A stretch of DNA of 64,000 bases from Cytobacillus sp. FSL H8-0458 (GCF_038002165.1 NZ_JBBOBR010000001.1:1550001-1614000), one strand, 5' to 3'. Counted from the stretch's first letter, positions 50,373 to 59,367 are shown. Notes: generated by a model not told the origin, from the letters alone. Numbers and translations: made by a program.

Positions 50373-51344
50373 ATGAGCACCGTGTTATCAGTAGAGAGCC
50401 TTTCTACGTACTTTAAAACGGATAAAGGAATAGCTAAGGCTGTAGAGAATGTGTCCTTTACGTTAGATGAAGGGGAGATGCTAGGATTAATTGGTGAATC
50501 CGGCTGCGGCAAAACAACAGTTGCTCAATCCATATTAAGATTAATAGAATACCCGGGAAAAGTGGTTTCTGGAAGTGTATTCTTAAATGGAAAAGATCTC
50601 TTAAAGGCTTCTGAGAAGGAGCTTTATTCCCTAAGATGGAAAGAGATTTCTGTGATTCCGCAAAGTGCTATGAATGCATTGAATCCTATTTTTACAGTGG
50701 GAGATCAGATAATGGAGTCGATCCTCCTTCACGAGGATGTTAATAGAACCGAAGCTCTAGAGAGGACAAAAACTCTCCTTGAATTGGTGGGGATTGATGG
50801 TGATCGATGGAAGAGCTATCCCCATGAATTCAGTGGAGGGATGAAACAAAGAGTGGCCATTGCGATGGCATTAGCATGCAATCCGAAACTGATCATTTCA
50901 GATGAGTCTACAACCGGACTGGATGTTTTAACGCAAGCACAGGTAATTGCCCTTATTAAAAACCTTCAAAAGAAAATGAATCTTGCTGTTATACTTATAT
51001 CCCATGATTTACCTATGGTAACAGCTATATGCGATAAAATTGCCATTATGTACGCGGGGAAAATTGTGGAATGGGCAGCGACTGATACTATTTTGAACAA
51101 TGCCAGACATCCATACTCCCGAGCGCTTTTAAACGCTACGCCTGATTTAAGTGAACCTGAGAAGGAAGTAGTGTCTATACCTGGAAGTGTGCCAAATCTA
51201 GTGAATTTCCCTAATTCCTGCCGTTTTCATACAAGGTGTCCTAACGCTTTCGAAAAATGTCGTCAAGAAAGTCCTGACTTGAAAGAGGTTAGGCCTGGCC
51301 ACCACACAGCCTGCTTTTTAGAGGAGGAAGGACAAAATGGATAA
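50373..51344 (+). CDS. ABC transporter ATP-binding protein (DppD/OppD-like)
   Basis: A 323-residue ATPase: Walker A GESGCGKTT (about 42-50), signature EFSGGMKQR (about 149-157), Walker B LIISDESTTGLD; the usual second acidic pattern has Ser instead of Ala before DE. The C-terminal oligopeptide-transporter domain has a Cys cluster (CRFHTRCPNAFEKC) typical of OppD/DppD. Confidence 0.92.
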   Translation: MSTVLSVESLSTYFKTDKGIAKAVENVSFTLDEGEMLGLIGESGCGKTTVAQSILRLIEYPGKVVSGSVFLNGKDLLKASEKELYSLRWKEISVIPQSAMNALNPIFTVGDQIMESILLHEDVNRTEALERTKTLLELVGIDGDRWKSYPHEFSGGMKQRVAIAMALACNPKLIISDESTTGLDVLTQAQVIALIKNLQKKMNLAVILISHDLPMVTAICDKIAIMYAGKIVEWAATDTILNNARHPYSRALLNATPDLSEPEKEVVSIPGSVPNLVNFPNSCRFHTRCPNAFEKCRQESPDLKEVRPGHHTACFLEEEGQNG

Positions 51345-52341
51345 TTCAATTCTTTTAAAAGTCAATAATCTGAAAAAAACCTTTATAAAAAAATCTGGAA
51401 CGTTCTTAAAAAGAAAGAAAGTAGATGTTTATGCAGTCAATAACGTAAATCTTGAAATAAAGCGGGGCGAAATTCTAGGCATTATTGGTGAAAGCGGATG
51501 CGGCAAAACTACAACTGCAAGAATGGTCATGCGGTTGATGAAAGAAACAAGCGGAGAAATAAACTTTGATGGAGTCAACCTTTGCAAATTAAAAGAATCT
51601 GAAACATATCAATTCAGAAAAAAAATGCAAATGATTTTTCAGGATCCTTATGATACCCTGAATCCTGGCATGAGAATACTTGATATATTAATGGAACCAA
51701 TAAATGCTCATGAAAAAGAATTGCCATACGAACAAAAAGTTAAAAAAGTAACTGAGGCTATCGAAGCAATCGAGTTAAAACCTGCTGAAGATTTTATTCA
51801 CAGATATCCTCATCAGTTAAGCGGAGGACAAAGGCAGAGAATTGCCATTGCGAGAGCCATCATTTTAAAACCATCCTTTATAGCTGCAGATGAACCAACG
51901 TCTATGCTTGATGTCTCCGTGAGAGCCGGCATTTTAAACTTATTATTGGATTTAAGAAAAAAGATGGGTCTGACGATGATGTTTATTACACATGATTTAT
52001 CTACTGCAAGTTATATGTGTGATCGGATTGCTGTTATGTACCAAGGAAAAATCGTTGAAATAGGACCGACGAAAAAAATTATCCAGCATCCTTCACACCC
52101 TTATACAAAAGCACTTGTTGCGGTTGTAAAGGACCTGAATAACTTCATCGAGAATAGAGAAAAACTGATACTTGACGGAGAGGTTGATGCCACAAGGGAT
52201 GAAAAGGGCTGTCCTTTTGTATCGAGATGTCCTCATAAAGAAAGTGTTTGTCATTCGCATATTCCTGAACTGGAAGCAGTGAATAGCGGCCATTTAGTAT
52301 CCTGCCATTGTCATACTGATTTATTGGAAAAGACATCATAA
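51337..52341 (+). CDS. ABC transporter ATP-binding protein (DppF/OppF-like)
   Basis: A 334-residue ATPase: Walker A GESGCGKTT (about 53-61), Q-loop IFQDPYDTLNPGM, signature LSGGQRQR (about 166-173), Walker B FIAADEPTSMLD, and the C-terminal Cys motif CPFVSRCPHKESVC. Overlaps the previous ATPase gene by 8 bp and completes a full importer. Confidence 0.92.
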   Translation: MDNSILLKVNNLKKTFIKKSGTFLKRKKVDVYAVNNVNLEIKRGEILGIIGESGCGKTTTARMVMRLMKETSGEINFDGVNLCKLKESETYQFRKKMQMIFQDPYDTLNPGMRILDILMEPINAHEKELPYEQKVKKVTEAIEAIELKPAEDFIHRYPHQLSGGQRQRIAIARAIILKPSFIAADEPTSMLDVSVRAGILNLLLDLRKKMGLTMMFITHDLSTASYMCDRIAVMYQGKIVEIGPTKKIIQHPSHPYTKALVAVVKDLNNFIENREKLILDGEVDATRDEKGCPFVSRCPHKESVCHSHIPELEAVNSGHLVSCHCHTDLLEKTS

Positions 52342-52359
52342 AAGAAAGGATATGAAGAG

Positions 52360-52989
52360 ATGGACAACAAGAGGAAGAAAATAAAGATTGCAGTAAACGG
52401 CGGTATTGATTTTGGGGCGAAACTGTCTGCGAAACAATTGCTCCTAATCGCAAAGCATATGGATGATAACGACCAACTTGAATTAACCACATTTCAACAG
52501 ATTTATATTGAAGTTTTTGAGGATGATAAAGATAGAATTATTGGAGAATTTGAAAAAGCAGGGCTGCATTGTTACCCTGTGGGGAATTTTGTGAAAAGTT
52601 TGCGAACATGCAACTTTTGTAAAGGAGCAGAAGAAGAAGGTATGCCGGTAGCTAAGGAATTAAATAGTCGTATTTCGGGCAAACCAGTTCCTTTTACATT
52701 AAAAGCTGCTTATACAGGCTGTCCGGTAGGCTGCGGTGAACCACTAATAAATGATATTGGCATCATGAAAATGCAGGATCATTACGATCTGTATATTGGC
52801 GGTAAATCAAAAGGGAGGGATGCCGAAGCAGGAACACTCTTGCTAAATAAACTCACCCCAGATGAATTGTATTCTGCCATTGAAAAAGTGATTGATATCT
52901 ATCAAAAAAATGGTAAGAAAAGGGAAGGGTTTCATAAATTTGTGAACAGAATTGGACGGGAATTCATTCTGGAGAAAATTAAAGTTTAG
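52360..52989 (+). CDS. Small sulfite/nitrite-reductase-like protein
   Basis: A 209-residue protein with one half of the nitrite/sulfite reductase repeat: an N-terminal ferredoxin-like part (KQLLLIAKHMDDNDQLELTT, QQIYIEVF) and a C-terminal 4Fe-4S/siroheme part with RTCNFCKGAEEEG (about 82-94) and TGCPVGCGEPLINDIGIM (about 121-138). The first cysteine pair is CxxC rather than the usual Cx5C. Small one-repeat proteins of this type exist in archaea and clostridia. It is 18 bp after the ABC genes, so it belongs to the same operon; its substrate is unknown. Confidence 0.78.
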   Translation: MDNKRKKIKIAVNGGIDFGAKLSAKQLLLIAKHMDDNDQLELTTFQQIYIEVFEDDKDRIIGEFEKAGLHCYPVGNFVKSLRTCNFCKGAEEEGMPVAKELNSRISGKPVPFTLKAAYTGCPVGCGEPLINDIGIMKMQDHYDLYIGGKSKGRDAEAGTLLLNKLTPDELYSAIEKVIDIYQKNGKKREGFHKFVNRIGREFILEKIKV

Positions 52990-53056
52990 TTTTATTGGGC
53001 ATATAAGGTCCTTTTACATTAACTCTTCCTATTTTAAATTTTTAAATGCTTCCTGC

Positions 53057-53086
53057 TTTACATACTATACGGGGGTATAATATAAT
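53057..53086 (+). promoter_or_regulatory. Promoter and CsoR-like operator of the second csoR
   Basis: TTTACA (53057-53062), 18 bp, TATAAT (53081-53086); the spacer contains ATACTATACGGGGGTATAAT, a GGGGGTA-type CsoR site that would block the promoter. Confidence 0.7.
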
Positions 53087-53109
53087 ATTAGTGCAAGGAG
53101 GGAAACCAA

Positions 53110-53457
53110 ATGGTATCCGAGACAAAAAATATTCCTTTGTTACTTGAAGAAGAAAACTGCTGTGCTAATGGAACTGACAGAAAAAGTCATCATTCCGATA
53201 AGGTAAAGAATAACCTGGTTACACGTTTAAATCGTATTGAAGGACAGATCCGCGGAATAAAAGGATTAATTGAAAAAGACACTTATTGTGATGACGTGAT
53301 TACTCAAATTTCTGCTACTCAGTCTGCATTAAATAGCGTAGCAAAAATACTCTTAGAAGGACATCTTAAGGGTTGCGTGGCAGACCGGCTTCAAGAAGGA
53401 GACACGGAAGTGTTAGACGAGGTTCTTATAACGATTCAGAAATTAATGAAAAAATAA
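53110..53457 (+). CDS. csoR: CsoR copper-sensing repressor
   Basis: A 115-residue CsoR with an N-terminal extension holding a CC pair (EENCCANG) and a copper ligand set Cys in TYCDDVI (about 60), His and Cys in EGHLKGC (about 85 and 89). Basic DNA-contact helix NNLVTRLNRIEGQIRG. It lies 13 bp before copZ with copA following, the usual copper efflux arrangement, and carries an operator in its own promoter. Confidence 0.92.
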   Translation: MVSETKNIPLLLEEENCCANGTDRKSHHSDKVKNNLVTRLNRIEGQIRGIKGLIEKDTYCDDVITQISATQSALNSVAKILLEGHLKGCVADRLQEGDTEVLDEVLITIQKLMKK

Positions 53458-53470
53458 GGAGTTGTTAAAC

Positions 53471-53677
53471 ATGGAAAAAGTGACACTAAATGTAGAAGGT
53501 ATGACATGCGGACACTGCGTGAAAGCAATTGAAGGCAGCGTTGGGGAATTAGCAGGTGTTTCACAAGTAAATGTCCACCTTGAAAATGGTACTGTTGATG
53601 TAGAGTTTAATTCAGCGGAAGTATCTATAGAGAAAATTAAAGAAGCCATTGATGATCAAGGATATAACGTGGAGTAA
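53471..53677 (+). CDS. copZ: Copper chaperone CopZ
   Basis: A 68-residue heavy-metal-associated domain with the copper motif GMTCGHC (residues 10-16) and a ferredoxin-like fold ending DDQGYNVE. It carries Cu(I) to CopA and CsoR. ATG 53471 has ribosome site AAGGAG. Followed by a strong terminator, so copA has its own promoter. Confidence 0.95.
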   Translation: MEKVTLNVEGMTCGHCVKAIEGSVGELAGVSQVNVHLENGTVDVEFNSAEVSIEKIKEAIDDQGYNVE

Positions 53678-53697
53678 ATTTTTTATAATGCTTGTTA

Positions 53698-53732
53698 AAA
53701 CAGAACGTGTATATAGAACACGTTCTGTTTTT
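53698..53732 (+). terminator. Terminator after copZ
   Basis: Perfect 13-bp stem (53698-53710 with 53718-53730), loop ATATAGA, T-rich 3' side. Confidence 0.92.
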
Positions 53733-53843
53733 ATAAATTTACCACAATATCAGCTTAGCTAATTATTCTTGTGCTATTAGAATTGTGATTCTACATAAAG
53801 GAAAATTAACAATTAAAATTTCGTTTTATCTGAGTAAAACTGA

Positions 53844-53876
53844 TTGACATATAGGGTAGAGGGGTATAGTATATTA
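53844..53876 (+). promoter_or_regulatory. copA promoter with CsoR-like element
   Basis: TTGACA (53844-53849), 17 bp, TAGTAT (53867-53872). ATAGGGTAGAGGGGTATAG lies in the spacer, resembling the CsoR sites at 53063 and 43034 and the element before the PIG-L gene. Confidence 0.7.
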
Positions 53877-53925
53877 GTATAAAGGAATTTATTTCTATCT
53901 ATCCCCATCCGAGTAAAGGAGTGAA

Positions 53926-56352
53926 ATGATGAGTAGTGCAGCCTTGAAAGAAGTTCAATTACCCATCTCTGGCATGACATGTGCAGCATGTGCAACCCGC
54001 ATCGAAAAGGGCTTAAATAAAATGGAAGGTGTCGAGAGTGCAAATGTTAATTTAGCTCTAGAGAAAGCATCCATTATGTATAATCCGGAGGTCACGGAAG
54101 TTGCAGATTTTGAAAAAAAGGTTCATGACCTTGGATATGATGTTGTTAAAGAAAAGGCCGAATTTGATCTAATCGGAATGACATGTGCGGCGTGTGCCAC
54201 CCGCATTGAAAAAGGGTTAAACAAACTGAATGGTGTTAAAAGCGCGACAGTAAACTTGGCGCTCGAAACAGGAACTGTAGAATATAATCCTTCAGAAGTC
54301 AGCATTCAGGACATGATCCACAAGGTTGAAAAAATTGGATATGAAGCAAAATTAAAGAAGGATAGTGAGGATACTGCTGATTACCGTGCATTGGAAGTGG
54401 AGAAACAAAAAGGGAAATTTATTTTCTCTTTGATTCTATCCCTTCCATTATTATGGTCGATGGTCGGGCATTTTGAATTTACATCCTTTATTTATGTCCC
54501 AGATATGTTTATGAATCCCTGGGTACAGCTGGCTCTTGCTTCACCTGTACAATTTATTGTAGGTAAGCAATTTTATGTAGGAGCTTATAAGGCCCTTCGG
54601 AATAAAAGTGCCAATATGGATGTGTTGGTGGCGTTAGGAACATCAGCTGCATTTTTCTACAGCTTATATCAATCCATTCAATCGATTGGGTCTAATGCAC
54701 ATATGGTGGAGCTGTATTACGAAACAAGCGCTGTCTTAATCACTTTAATCATATTAGGTAAATTATTTGAAGCTCGGGCCAAGGGCCGCTCTTCTGAAGC
54801 AATTAAAAAGCTAATGGGTCTTCAAGCAAAAACAGCTACGGTGTTACGGAATGACAGTGAAATGGAAATCCCCCTCGAGGAAGTAGTTGTTGGGGATATC
54901 GTTTATGTTAAACCAGGTGAGAAAGTACCCGTTGACGGTAAAATTATAGAAGGCCGCTCCGCAATGGATGAATCGATGTTAACGGGTGAAAGTGTGCCTG
55001 TCAGTAAATCAATCGGAGATTCGGTTATAGGCTCAACACTCAACAAAAACGGGTTCTTAAAAGTGAAAGCAACGAAGGTAGGAAGAGATACAGCCTTAGC
55101 CCAGATTATAAAAGTCGTTGAAGAAGCTCAAGGTTCTAAAGCGCCTATTCAACGGGTAGCGGACCAAATCTCGGGTATATTCGTCCCAATTGTTGTTGGA
55201 ATTGCAGTTGTAACTTTCTTAATCTGGTATTTATGGGTCAGTCCCGGTGAATTTGGTGAAGCCCTTGAAAAACTTATTGCCGTCCTTGTTATTGCTTGTC
55301 CGTGTGCGCTTGGTCTAGCAACCCCAACATCTATTATGGCAGGGTCTGGACGCGCGGCAGAATATGGAGTGTTGTTTAAAGGCGGCGAACACCTTGAAGG
55401 AACACATAAAATTACTACTGTCATTTTAGATAAAACGGGTACAGTGACAAACGGTAAGCCCGTATTAACTGATATTTTAATTGAAGGAAATATGGATGAA
55501 GAAACATTTCTTACATTAGTAGGTTCAGCGGAAAGACAGTCTGAACATCCATTGGCAGAAGCAATTGTGCAGGGGATAAAAGAAAAGAATATCTCTTTGC
55601 AAGACGTACAAGAATTTGAAGCGATTCCGGGACACGGAATCAAAGCGAGTGTTAATGGAAGTGAATTGCTAATTGGAACAAGAAGGCTAATGAACAAATT
55701 TAATATTTCTATTGATTCCATTATAGGAAAGATGGAAAATCTCGAGGATAACGGAAAAACTGCCATGCTTGTCGCAGTTGATGGAGGTTTTATGGGAATC
55801 ATAGCTGTGGCTGATACTGTAAAAGAAACGTCAAAAGCAGCGATTAAACGTTTGAAGGATGCTGGACTTGAAGTGATTATGATTACAGGTGACAACAAAC
55901 GTACCGCACAGTCGATTGCAAATCAAGTAGGAATTGACATAGCAATTGCAGAAGTGCTTCCTGAAGGCAAAGCTGATGAAGTGAAGAAACTGCAGGCTCA
56001 AGGGAAACAGGTGGCGATGGTTGGTGATGGGATTAATGACGCACCGGCTTTGGCGGTAGCCGATATTGGCATGGCGATTGGAACCGGAACGGATGTTGCG
56101 ATGGAGGCTGCGGATATTACGCTCATTAGAGGGGATCTCAACAGTATTGCTGATGCCATCTTAATGAGTAAAAAGACAATCCGCAATATTAAGCAAAATT
56201 TATTCTGGGCATTGGCGTATAATTCACTTGGCATTCCGATTGCAGCAGTAGGATTCCTAGCTCCTTGGCTTGCAGGGGCAGCAATGGCATTCAGTTCAGT
56301 TTCTGTCGTGCTTAATGCACTTCGCCTGCAAAGAGTAAAATTAGAGAGGTGA
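53926..56352 (+). CDS. copA: Copper-exporting P1B-type ATPase
   Basis: An 808-residue ATPase with two N-terminal metal-binding domains (GMTCAAC at about 16-22 and again about 84-90), eight membrane helices with the CPC ion site in VIACPCALGLATP (about 458), phosphorylation motif DKTGT (about 502), SEHPLAE (about 540) and GDGINDAPAL (about 699). These are the marks of Cu(I) export. Two start codons are adjacent (ATGATG) behind AAAGGAG. Its promoter carries a CsoR-like element. Confidence 0.96.
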   Translation: MMSSAALKEVQLPISGMTCAACATRIEKGLNKMEGVESANVNLALEKASIMYNPEVTEVADFEKKVHDLGYDVVKEKAEFDLIGMTCAACATRIEKGLNKLNGVKSATVNLALETGTVEYNPSEVSIQDMIHKVEKIGYEAKLKKDSEDTADYRALEVEKQKGKFIFSLILSLPLLWSMVGHFEFTSFIYVPDMFMNPWVQLALASPVQFIVGKQFYVGAYKALRNKSANMDVLVALGTSAAFFYSLYQSIQSIGSNAHMVELYYETSAVLITLIILGKLFEARAKGRSSEAIKKLMGLQAKTATVLRNDSEMEIPLEEVVVGDIVYVKPGEKVPVDGKIIEGRSAMDESMLTGESVPVSKSIGDSVIGSTLNKNGFLKVKATKVGRDTALAQIIKVVEEAQGSKAPIQRVADQISGIFVPIVVGIAVVTFLIWYLWVSPGEFGEALEKLIAVLVIACPCALGLATPTSIMAGSGRAAEYGVLFKGGEHLEGTHKITTVILDKTGTVTNGKPVLTDILIEGNMDEETFLTLVGSAERQSEHPLAEAIVQGIKEKNISLQDVQEFEAIPGHGIKASVNGSELLIGTRRLMNKFNISIDSIIGKMENLEDNGKTAMLVAVDGGFMGIIAVADTVKETSKAAIKRLKDAGLEVIMITGDNKRTAQSIANQVGIDIAIAEVLPEGKADEVKKLQAQGKQVAMVGDGINDAPALAVADIGMAIGTGTDVAMEAADITLIRGDLNSIADAILMSKKTIRNIKQNLFWALAYNSLGIPIAAVGFLAPWLAGAAMAFSSVSVVLNALRLQRVKLER

Positions 56353-56358
56353 TTTAAT

Positions 56359-57207
56359 ATGAAAAAATGGATAGTTTCAGCAATTGCCTACCTGCTTGTT
56401 GTTATGGGTGCGTATTATGCGTACAGCTCCTTTTCGGAAACAGGTGCAGAAGAAGTGACTCATACCGATGAGGCACATAATAAAGATGAAAAAACTAAAG
56501 CTGCAGCCAGTGAAGAAGATAGCGGACACGATGAGAACCACAATGAGCATGAATCAAAAACCAGTGTGGAAGGTGATGTTCAGCCACTAATCCAATTGGA
56601 AAATGAAGAAATCATTATCACCTTAAAAAATAAAAATGGAGAAATTGTTTCCGATTTAGAAGTAAACCATGAAAAGCTCCTTCATTTAATCGTTGTAAGC
56701 TCAGACTTGAAGGAGTACAAACATTTACATCCTGAAACGGATGAGCCTGGTATTTTTAAGGTGAAGCACAACCTAAAGCCAGGTGAGTATAAGGCTTTTA
56801 TTGATATAAAGCCAAAAGACTTGGCCTATAATGTAAAGCCTATTCCTTTTGTAATAGGAGAAGATCATGAAGATCACGAGCACAATCCCATTCAGCCTGA
56901 TAGCGATCTATTCAAGCAAATTGGCGGCCATTCTGCATCATTAGCTCTTTCTTCATTCAAGGTAAATGAAAAGATTGAGCTGAAATTCAATTTAAATGGA
57001 GAGGTTCCTGAACAATATCTAGGTGCATTGGGACATGTGGTCATTCTTGATGAAAAGGCGGAAAACTATATTCATGTTCACCCGCTCGAGGGTAACGAAC
57101 CTTTGTTTGAAACAGAGTTTACAAAGCCAGGAATCTATAAAATCTGGGCAGAATTTCAGTTTGATGGAGAGGTTTTTGTCTTCCCATATGTAATTGAGAT
57201 AAAGTAG
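56359..57207 (+). CDS. Exported His-rich protein, copper-resistance associated
   Basis: A 282-residue protein with an N-terminal hydrophobic helix (about 4-22), an acidic His-rich region (HTDEAHNKDE; SGHDENHNEHES) and two similar beta-sandwich halves with HLHPE (about 120) and HVHPLEG (about 236) motifs, reminiscent of YtkA/FixH-like domains. It lies 6 bp after copA and is likely translated with it, suggesting periplasm-side (outer membrane face) binding of copper. Family function is not established. Confidence 0.8.
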   Translation: MKKWIVSAIAYLLVVMGAYYAYSSFSETGAEEVTHTDEAHNKDEKTKAAASEEDSGHDENHNEHESKTSVEGDVQPLIQLENEEIIITLKNKNGEIVSDLEVNHEKLLHLIVVSSDLKEYKHLHPETDEPGIFKVKHNLKPGEYKAFIDIKPKDLAYNVKPIPFVIGEDHEDHEHNPIQPDSDLFKQIGGHSASLALSSFKVNEKIELKFNLNGEVPEQYLGALGHVVILDEKAENYIHVHPLEGNEPLFETEFTKPGIYKIWAEFQFDGEVFVFPYVIEIK

Positions 57208-57212
57208 GCTGG

Positions 57213-57246
57213 AAAACGGTTCCTTTTAGACAGGGGACCGTTTTTA
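57213..57246 (+). terminator. Terminator after the copA operon
   Basis: AAACGGT...ACCGTTTTT arms (about 57214-57223 with 57234-57245) with a bulge and T5. Confidence 0.8.
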
Positions 57247-57394
57247 TATTGAAAATTTATTGTGAGTTAAAGAACTTTATTGAAATTAGAAGAGGACGAT
57301 CAATTTGCGTTTCCTCAAAATATTTTTGTGCTGCAAGCTTATGAAATGAGTAAACATTCCTTCTATATAATCTAATGGAATTAGAAATGAGAAC

Positions 57395-57431
57395 AAATGG
57401 CCATGGAGATTTTTTCAGTGGCCATTTTCTT
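57395..57431 (+). terminator. Terminator-like hairpin in the spacer
   Basis: Perfect 8-bp stem AAATGGCC/GGCCATTT (57395-57402 with 57420-57427), 17-base loop, then TCTTTAT. The 150 bp before it contain no evident gene, so it may end read-through transcripts. Confidence 0.5.
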
Positions 57432-57478
57432 TATCGGTTATTTGAGGTGACTCAGATCCTTTTTAGGAGGTTTTTAAA

Positions 57479-57880
57479 ATGGAACAATACACAGGCTTTT
57501 TCATTACACTGCTGCTTATCTTTATCATTGTCGTTTTCAGCAAGTATATAGTCTGGTGGGTAAAAACCGTCATTGTGGCTTACTATATTGTGTTTTCCTA
57601 TTATTTTATTACCGTAAAAAACAGGATTGATAAAGAATACGAAGGAATGTCCCCGGTGCCTGATGCTTATTGGGACCAGAATTCCGGATGGGTTGACACC
57701 AGCGCGAATTACCTGTTTCTGCCCTTTGCAGCAATTCTAATATTCATATATATTAAGTGGTTTACCAAAACGTCTAGCAGGAAGGCTAAAATTCTTATTC
57801 TTATTAGTTTGATTCCATCTGCATTGCTGTTTATGTTTTTCCTTATTTTATTTTCGTTTGCTTATGGTTACAGGCCATAA
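57479..57880 (+). CDS. Hypothetical membrane protein
   Basis: A 133-residue protein with three to four membrane helices (about 6-25, 32-45, 77-95, 103-128) and an extracellular loop rich in Tyr/Trp/Asp (EGMSPVPDAYWDQNSGW). The start has a strong ribosome site (GGAGG). No family recognised; monocistronic. Confidence 0.65.
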   Translation: MEQYTGFFITLLLIFIIVVFSKYIVWWVKTVIVAYYIVFSYYFITVKNRIDKEYEGMSPVPDAYWDQNSGWVDTSANYLFLPFAAILIFIYIKWFTKTSSRKAKILILISLIPSALLFMFFLILFSFAYGYRP

Positions 57881-57910
57881 TGAGGGTCTTAGATAGTTAT
57901 ATATAAAGAC

Positions 57911-57946
57911 AGAATGTCTGCATATCCGAGACATTCTTTTTCTTTT
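57911..57946 (+). terminator. Terminator after membrane protein gene
   Basis: Perfect 9-bp stem AGAATGTCT/AGACATTCT (57911-57919 with 57929-57937), followed by a long T-rich run. Confidence 0.9.
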
Positions 57947-58191
57947 TTTACTTTTTATATTAATCGCTTTCCACCTGGAGATAAAAAGGACGATCTAAAA
58001 ATATTTAATATAGTGGTTTTTATTCAGTTCAAAAAGTATTTTTGTAAAAATCGTACGGAACGTATTGGAAAATAGGATGAATTTTTGTACAAATCAACCA
58101 TAGTGATTTACTACCCAATCCTTTAAATTAATAGTATGAAGGGTTAATTTTCAGAATTTACGAAAATTTATTTGGTCAGGATGGTGAGCCT
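57947..58191. other. Intergenic region without recognisable genes
   Basis: About 245 bp of AT-rich sequence before the catabolic cluster. No convincing ORF, RNA, sigma-54 or sigma-A promoter was identified, although a promoter for the downstream operon must lie here or overlap it. Confidence 0.5.
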
Positions 58192-59367
58192 TTGAACTTT
58201 TCATCAGATAGAGTAGGGCAAATACCTCCCTATTTATTCGCAGAGATCAATAAAAAGAAAGAAGCTATGAAAAAAGCGGGTATCGATATCATTGATTTGG
58301 GGATAGGAGATCCAGATTTGCCAACTCCAAGCCATATTATTGAGAAATTTGTACAAGAGTCACAGAATCCCGCCAATTTAAAGTATCCCAGTTTTTCAGG
58401 GTGTATGGAGTTCAAGCAGGCCGTGGCTGATTTCTATTGGAGGCAGTATCAAGTAAAGCTGGATCCTGAAACAGAAGTTCTTGCCTTAATCGGATCCAAA
58501 GAAGGGATAGCTCATTTGGTTCCAACTCTAGTGGATCCAGGTGAATATGTGCTTATTCCGGATCCAAGTTATCCCGTTTACCGAATGGCTACGCTGCTGG
58601 CAAATGGACGATATCATAACATGCCGATGTCCAGGGAGAATGATTTCAAGCCAGATCTGAATGCCATACCTGATGATATTCTGAAGCAGGCAAGGCTTAT
58701 GTTTTTGAATTATCCCGGGAACCCTACTTCAGCTACAGTGGATATTGAATTCTTTGAGGAAGCGGTTGAATTTGCGCAAAATCACCAAATTCCGATTGCG
58801 CATGATTCTGCCTATAATATGGTTACTTTTGATTCCTACAAAGCACCTAGCATTCTTCAAGCGGAAGGAGCAAAAGACATTGCTGTAGAGTTTGGCTCCT
58901 TATCTAAAACTTATAATATGACAGGATTTAGAATAGGCTATGCGGTTGGAAACAAAAAAATTATTAAAGCGCTTTCCGTGTTTAAAAGCAATACGGATAC
59001 CGGTCAGCTGACTTCCGTCCAAAAGGCAGCAGCCTTTGCTTTAAACAGTGATCAAATGTGTATTGCAAGGCATAACGCTATCTATAAAGAGCGGATGAAT
59101 GCGATGCTCGACGGTCTGAGCCGTATTGGGATTGAAGTTGATCCGCCAAAAGGAAGTTTTTTCATATGGGCTCCAGTGCCTAATGGCTACACTTCTGCCG
59201 AATTTGTTTCGAGCGTCATGGAGCAGACTGGTGTCATTCTTACTCCTGGCAATGCTTTTGGGCCTTCAGGAGAAGGGTATTTCCGAGTGTCCCTGTCTGT
59301 GCCCAATGAGCGATTATATGAAGCAGTTAATCGGATAAAAGAGAAATTAAAAATTGTAATAGGATAA
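58192..59367 (+). CDS. Class I/II aminotransferase (LL-DAP/alanine-type)
   Basis: A 391-residue PLP enzyme with IIDLGIGDPDLPTP at the start (about 34-47), the NYPGNPTSA block (about 173-181) and the PLP lysine in SLSKTYNMTGFRIG (about 238). The overall pattern resembles LL-diaminopimelate and related aminotransferases. The start is TTG. It lies 26 bp before an aldehyde dehydrogenase gene and heads a catabolic cluster, so the substrate is more likely an omega- or beta-amino acid than diaminopimelate; that is inference. Confidence 0.85.
   Translation: MNFSSDRVGQIPPYLFAEINKKKEAMKKAGIDIIDLGIGDPDLPTPSHIIEKFVQESQNPANLKYPSFSGCMEFKQAVADFYWRQYQVKLDPETEVLALIGSKEGIAHLVPTLVDPGEYVLIPDPSYPVYRMATLLANGRYHNMPMSRENDFKPDLNAIPDDILKQARLMFLNYPGNPTSATVDIEFFEEAVEFAQNHQIPIAHDSAYNMVTFDSYKAPSILQAEGAKDIAVEFGSLSKTYNMTGFRIGYAVGNKKIIKALSVFKSNTDTGQLTSVQKAAAFALNSDQMCIARHNAIYKERMNAMLDGLSRIGIEVDPPKGSFFIWAPVPNGYTSAEFVSSVMEQTGVILTPGNAFGPSGEGYFRVSLSVPNERLYEAVNRIKEKLKIVIG

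Noticed and set aside
55149-55898. 249-codon open frame antisense to copA
   Set aside because: It is a shadow of the strongly supported copA frame; no ribosome site and low-complexity Ser/Ile-rich translation.
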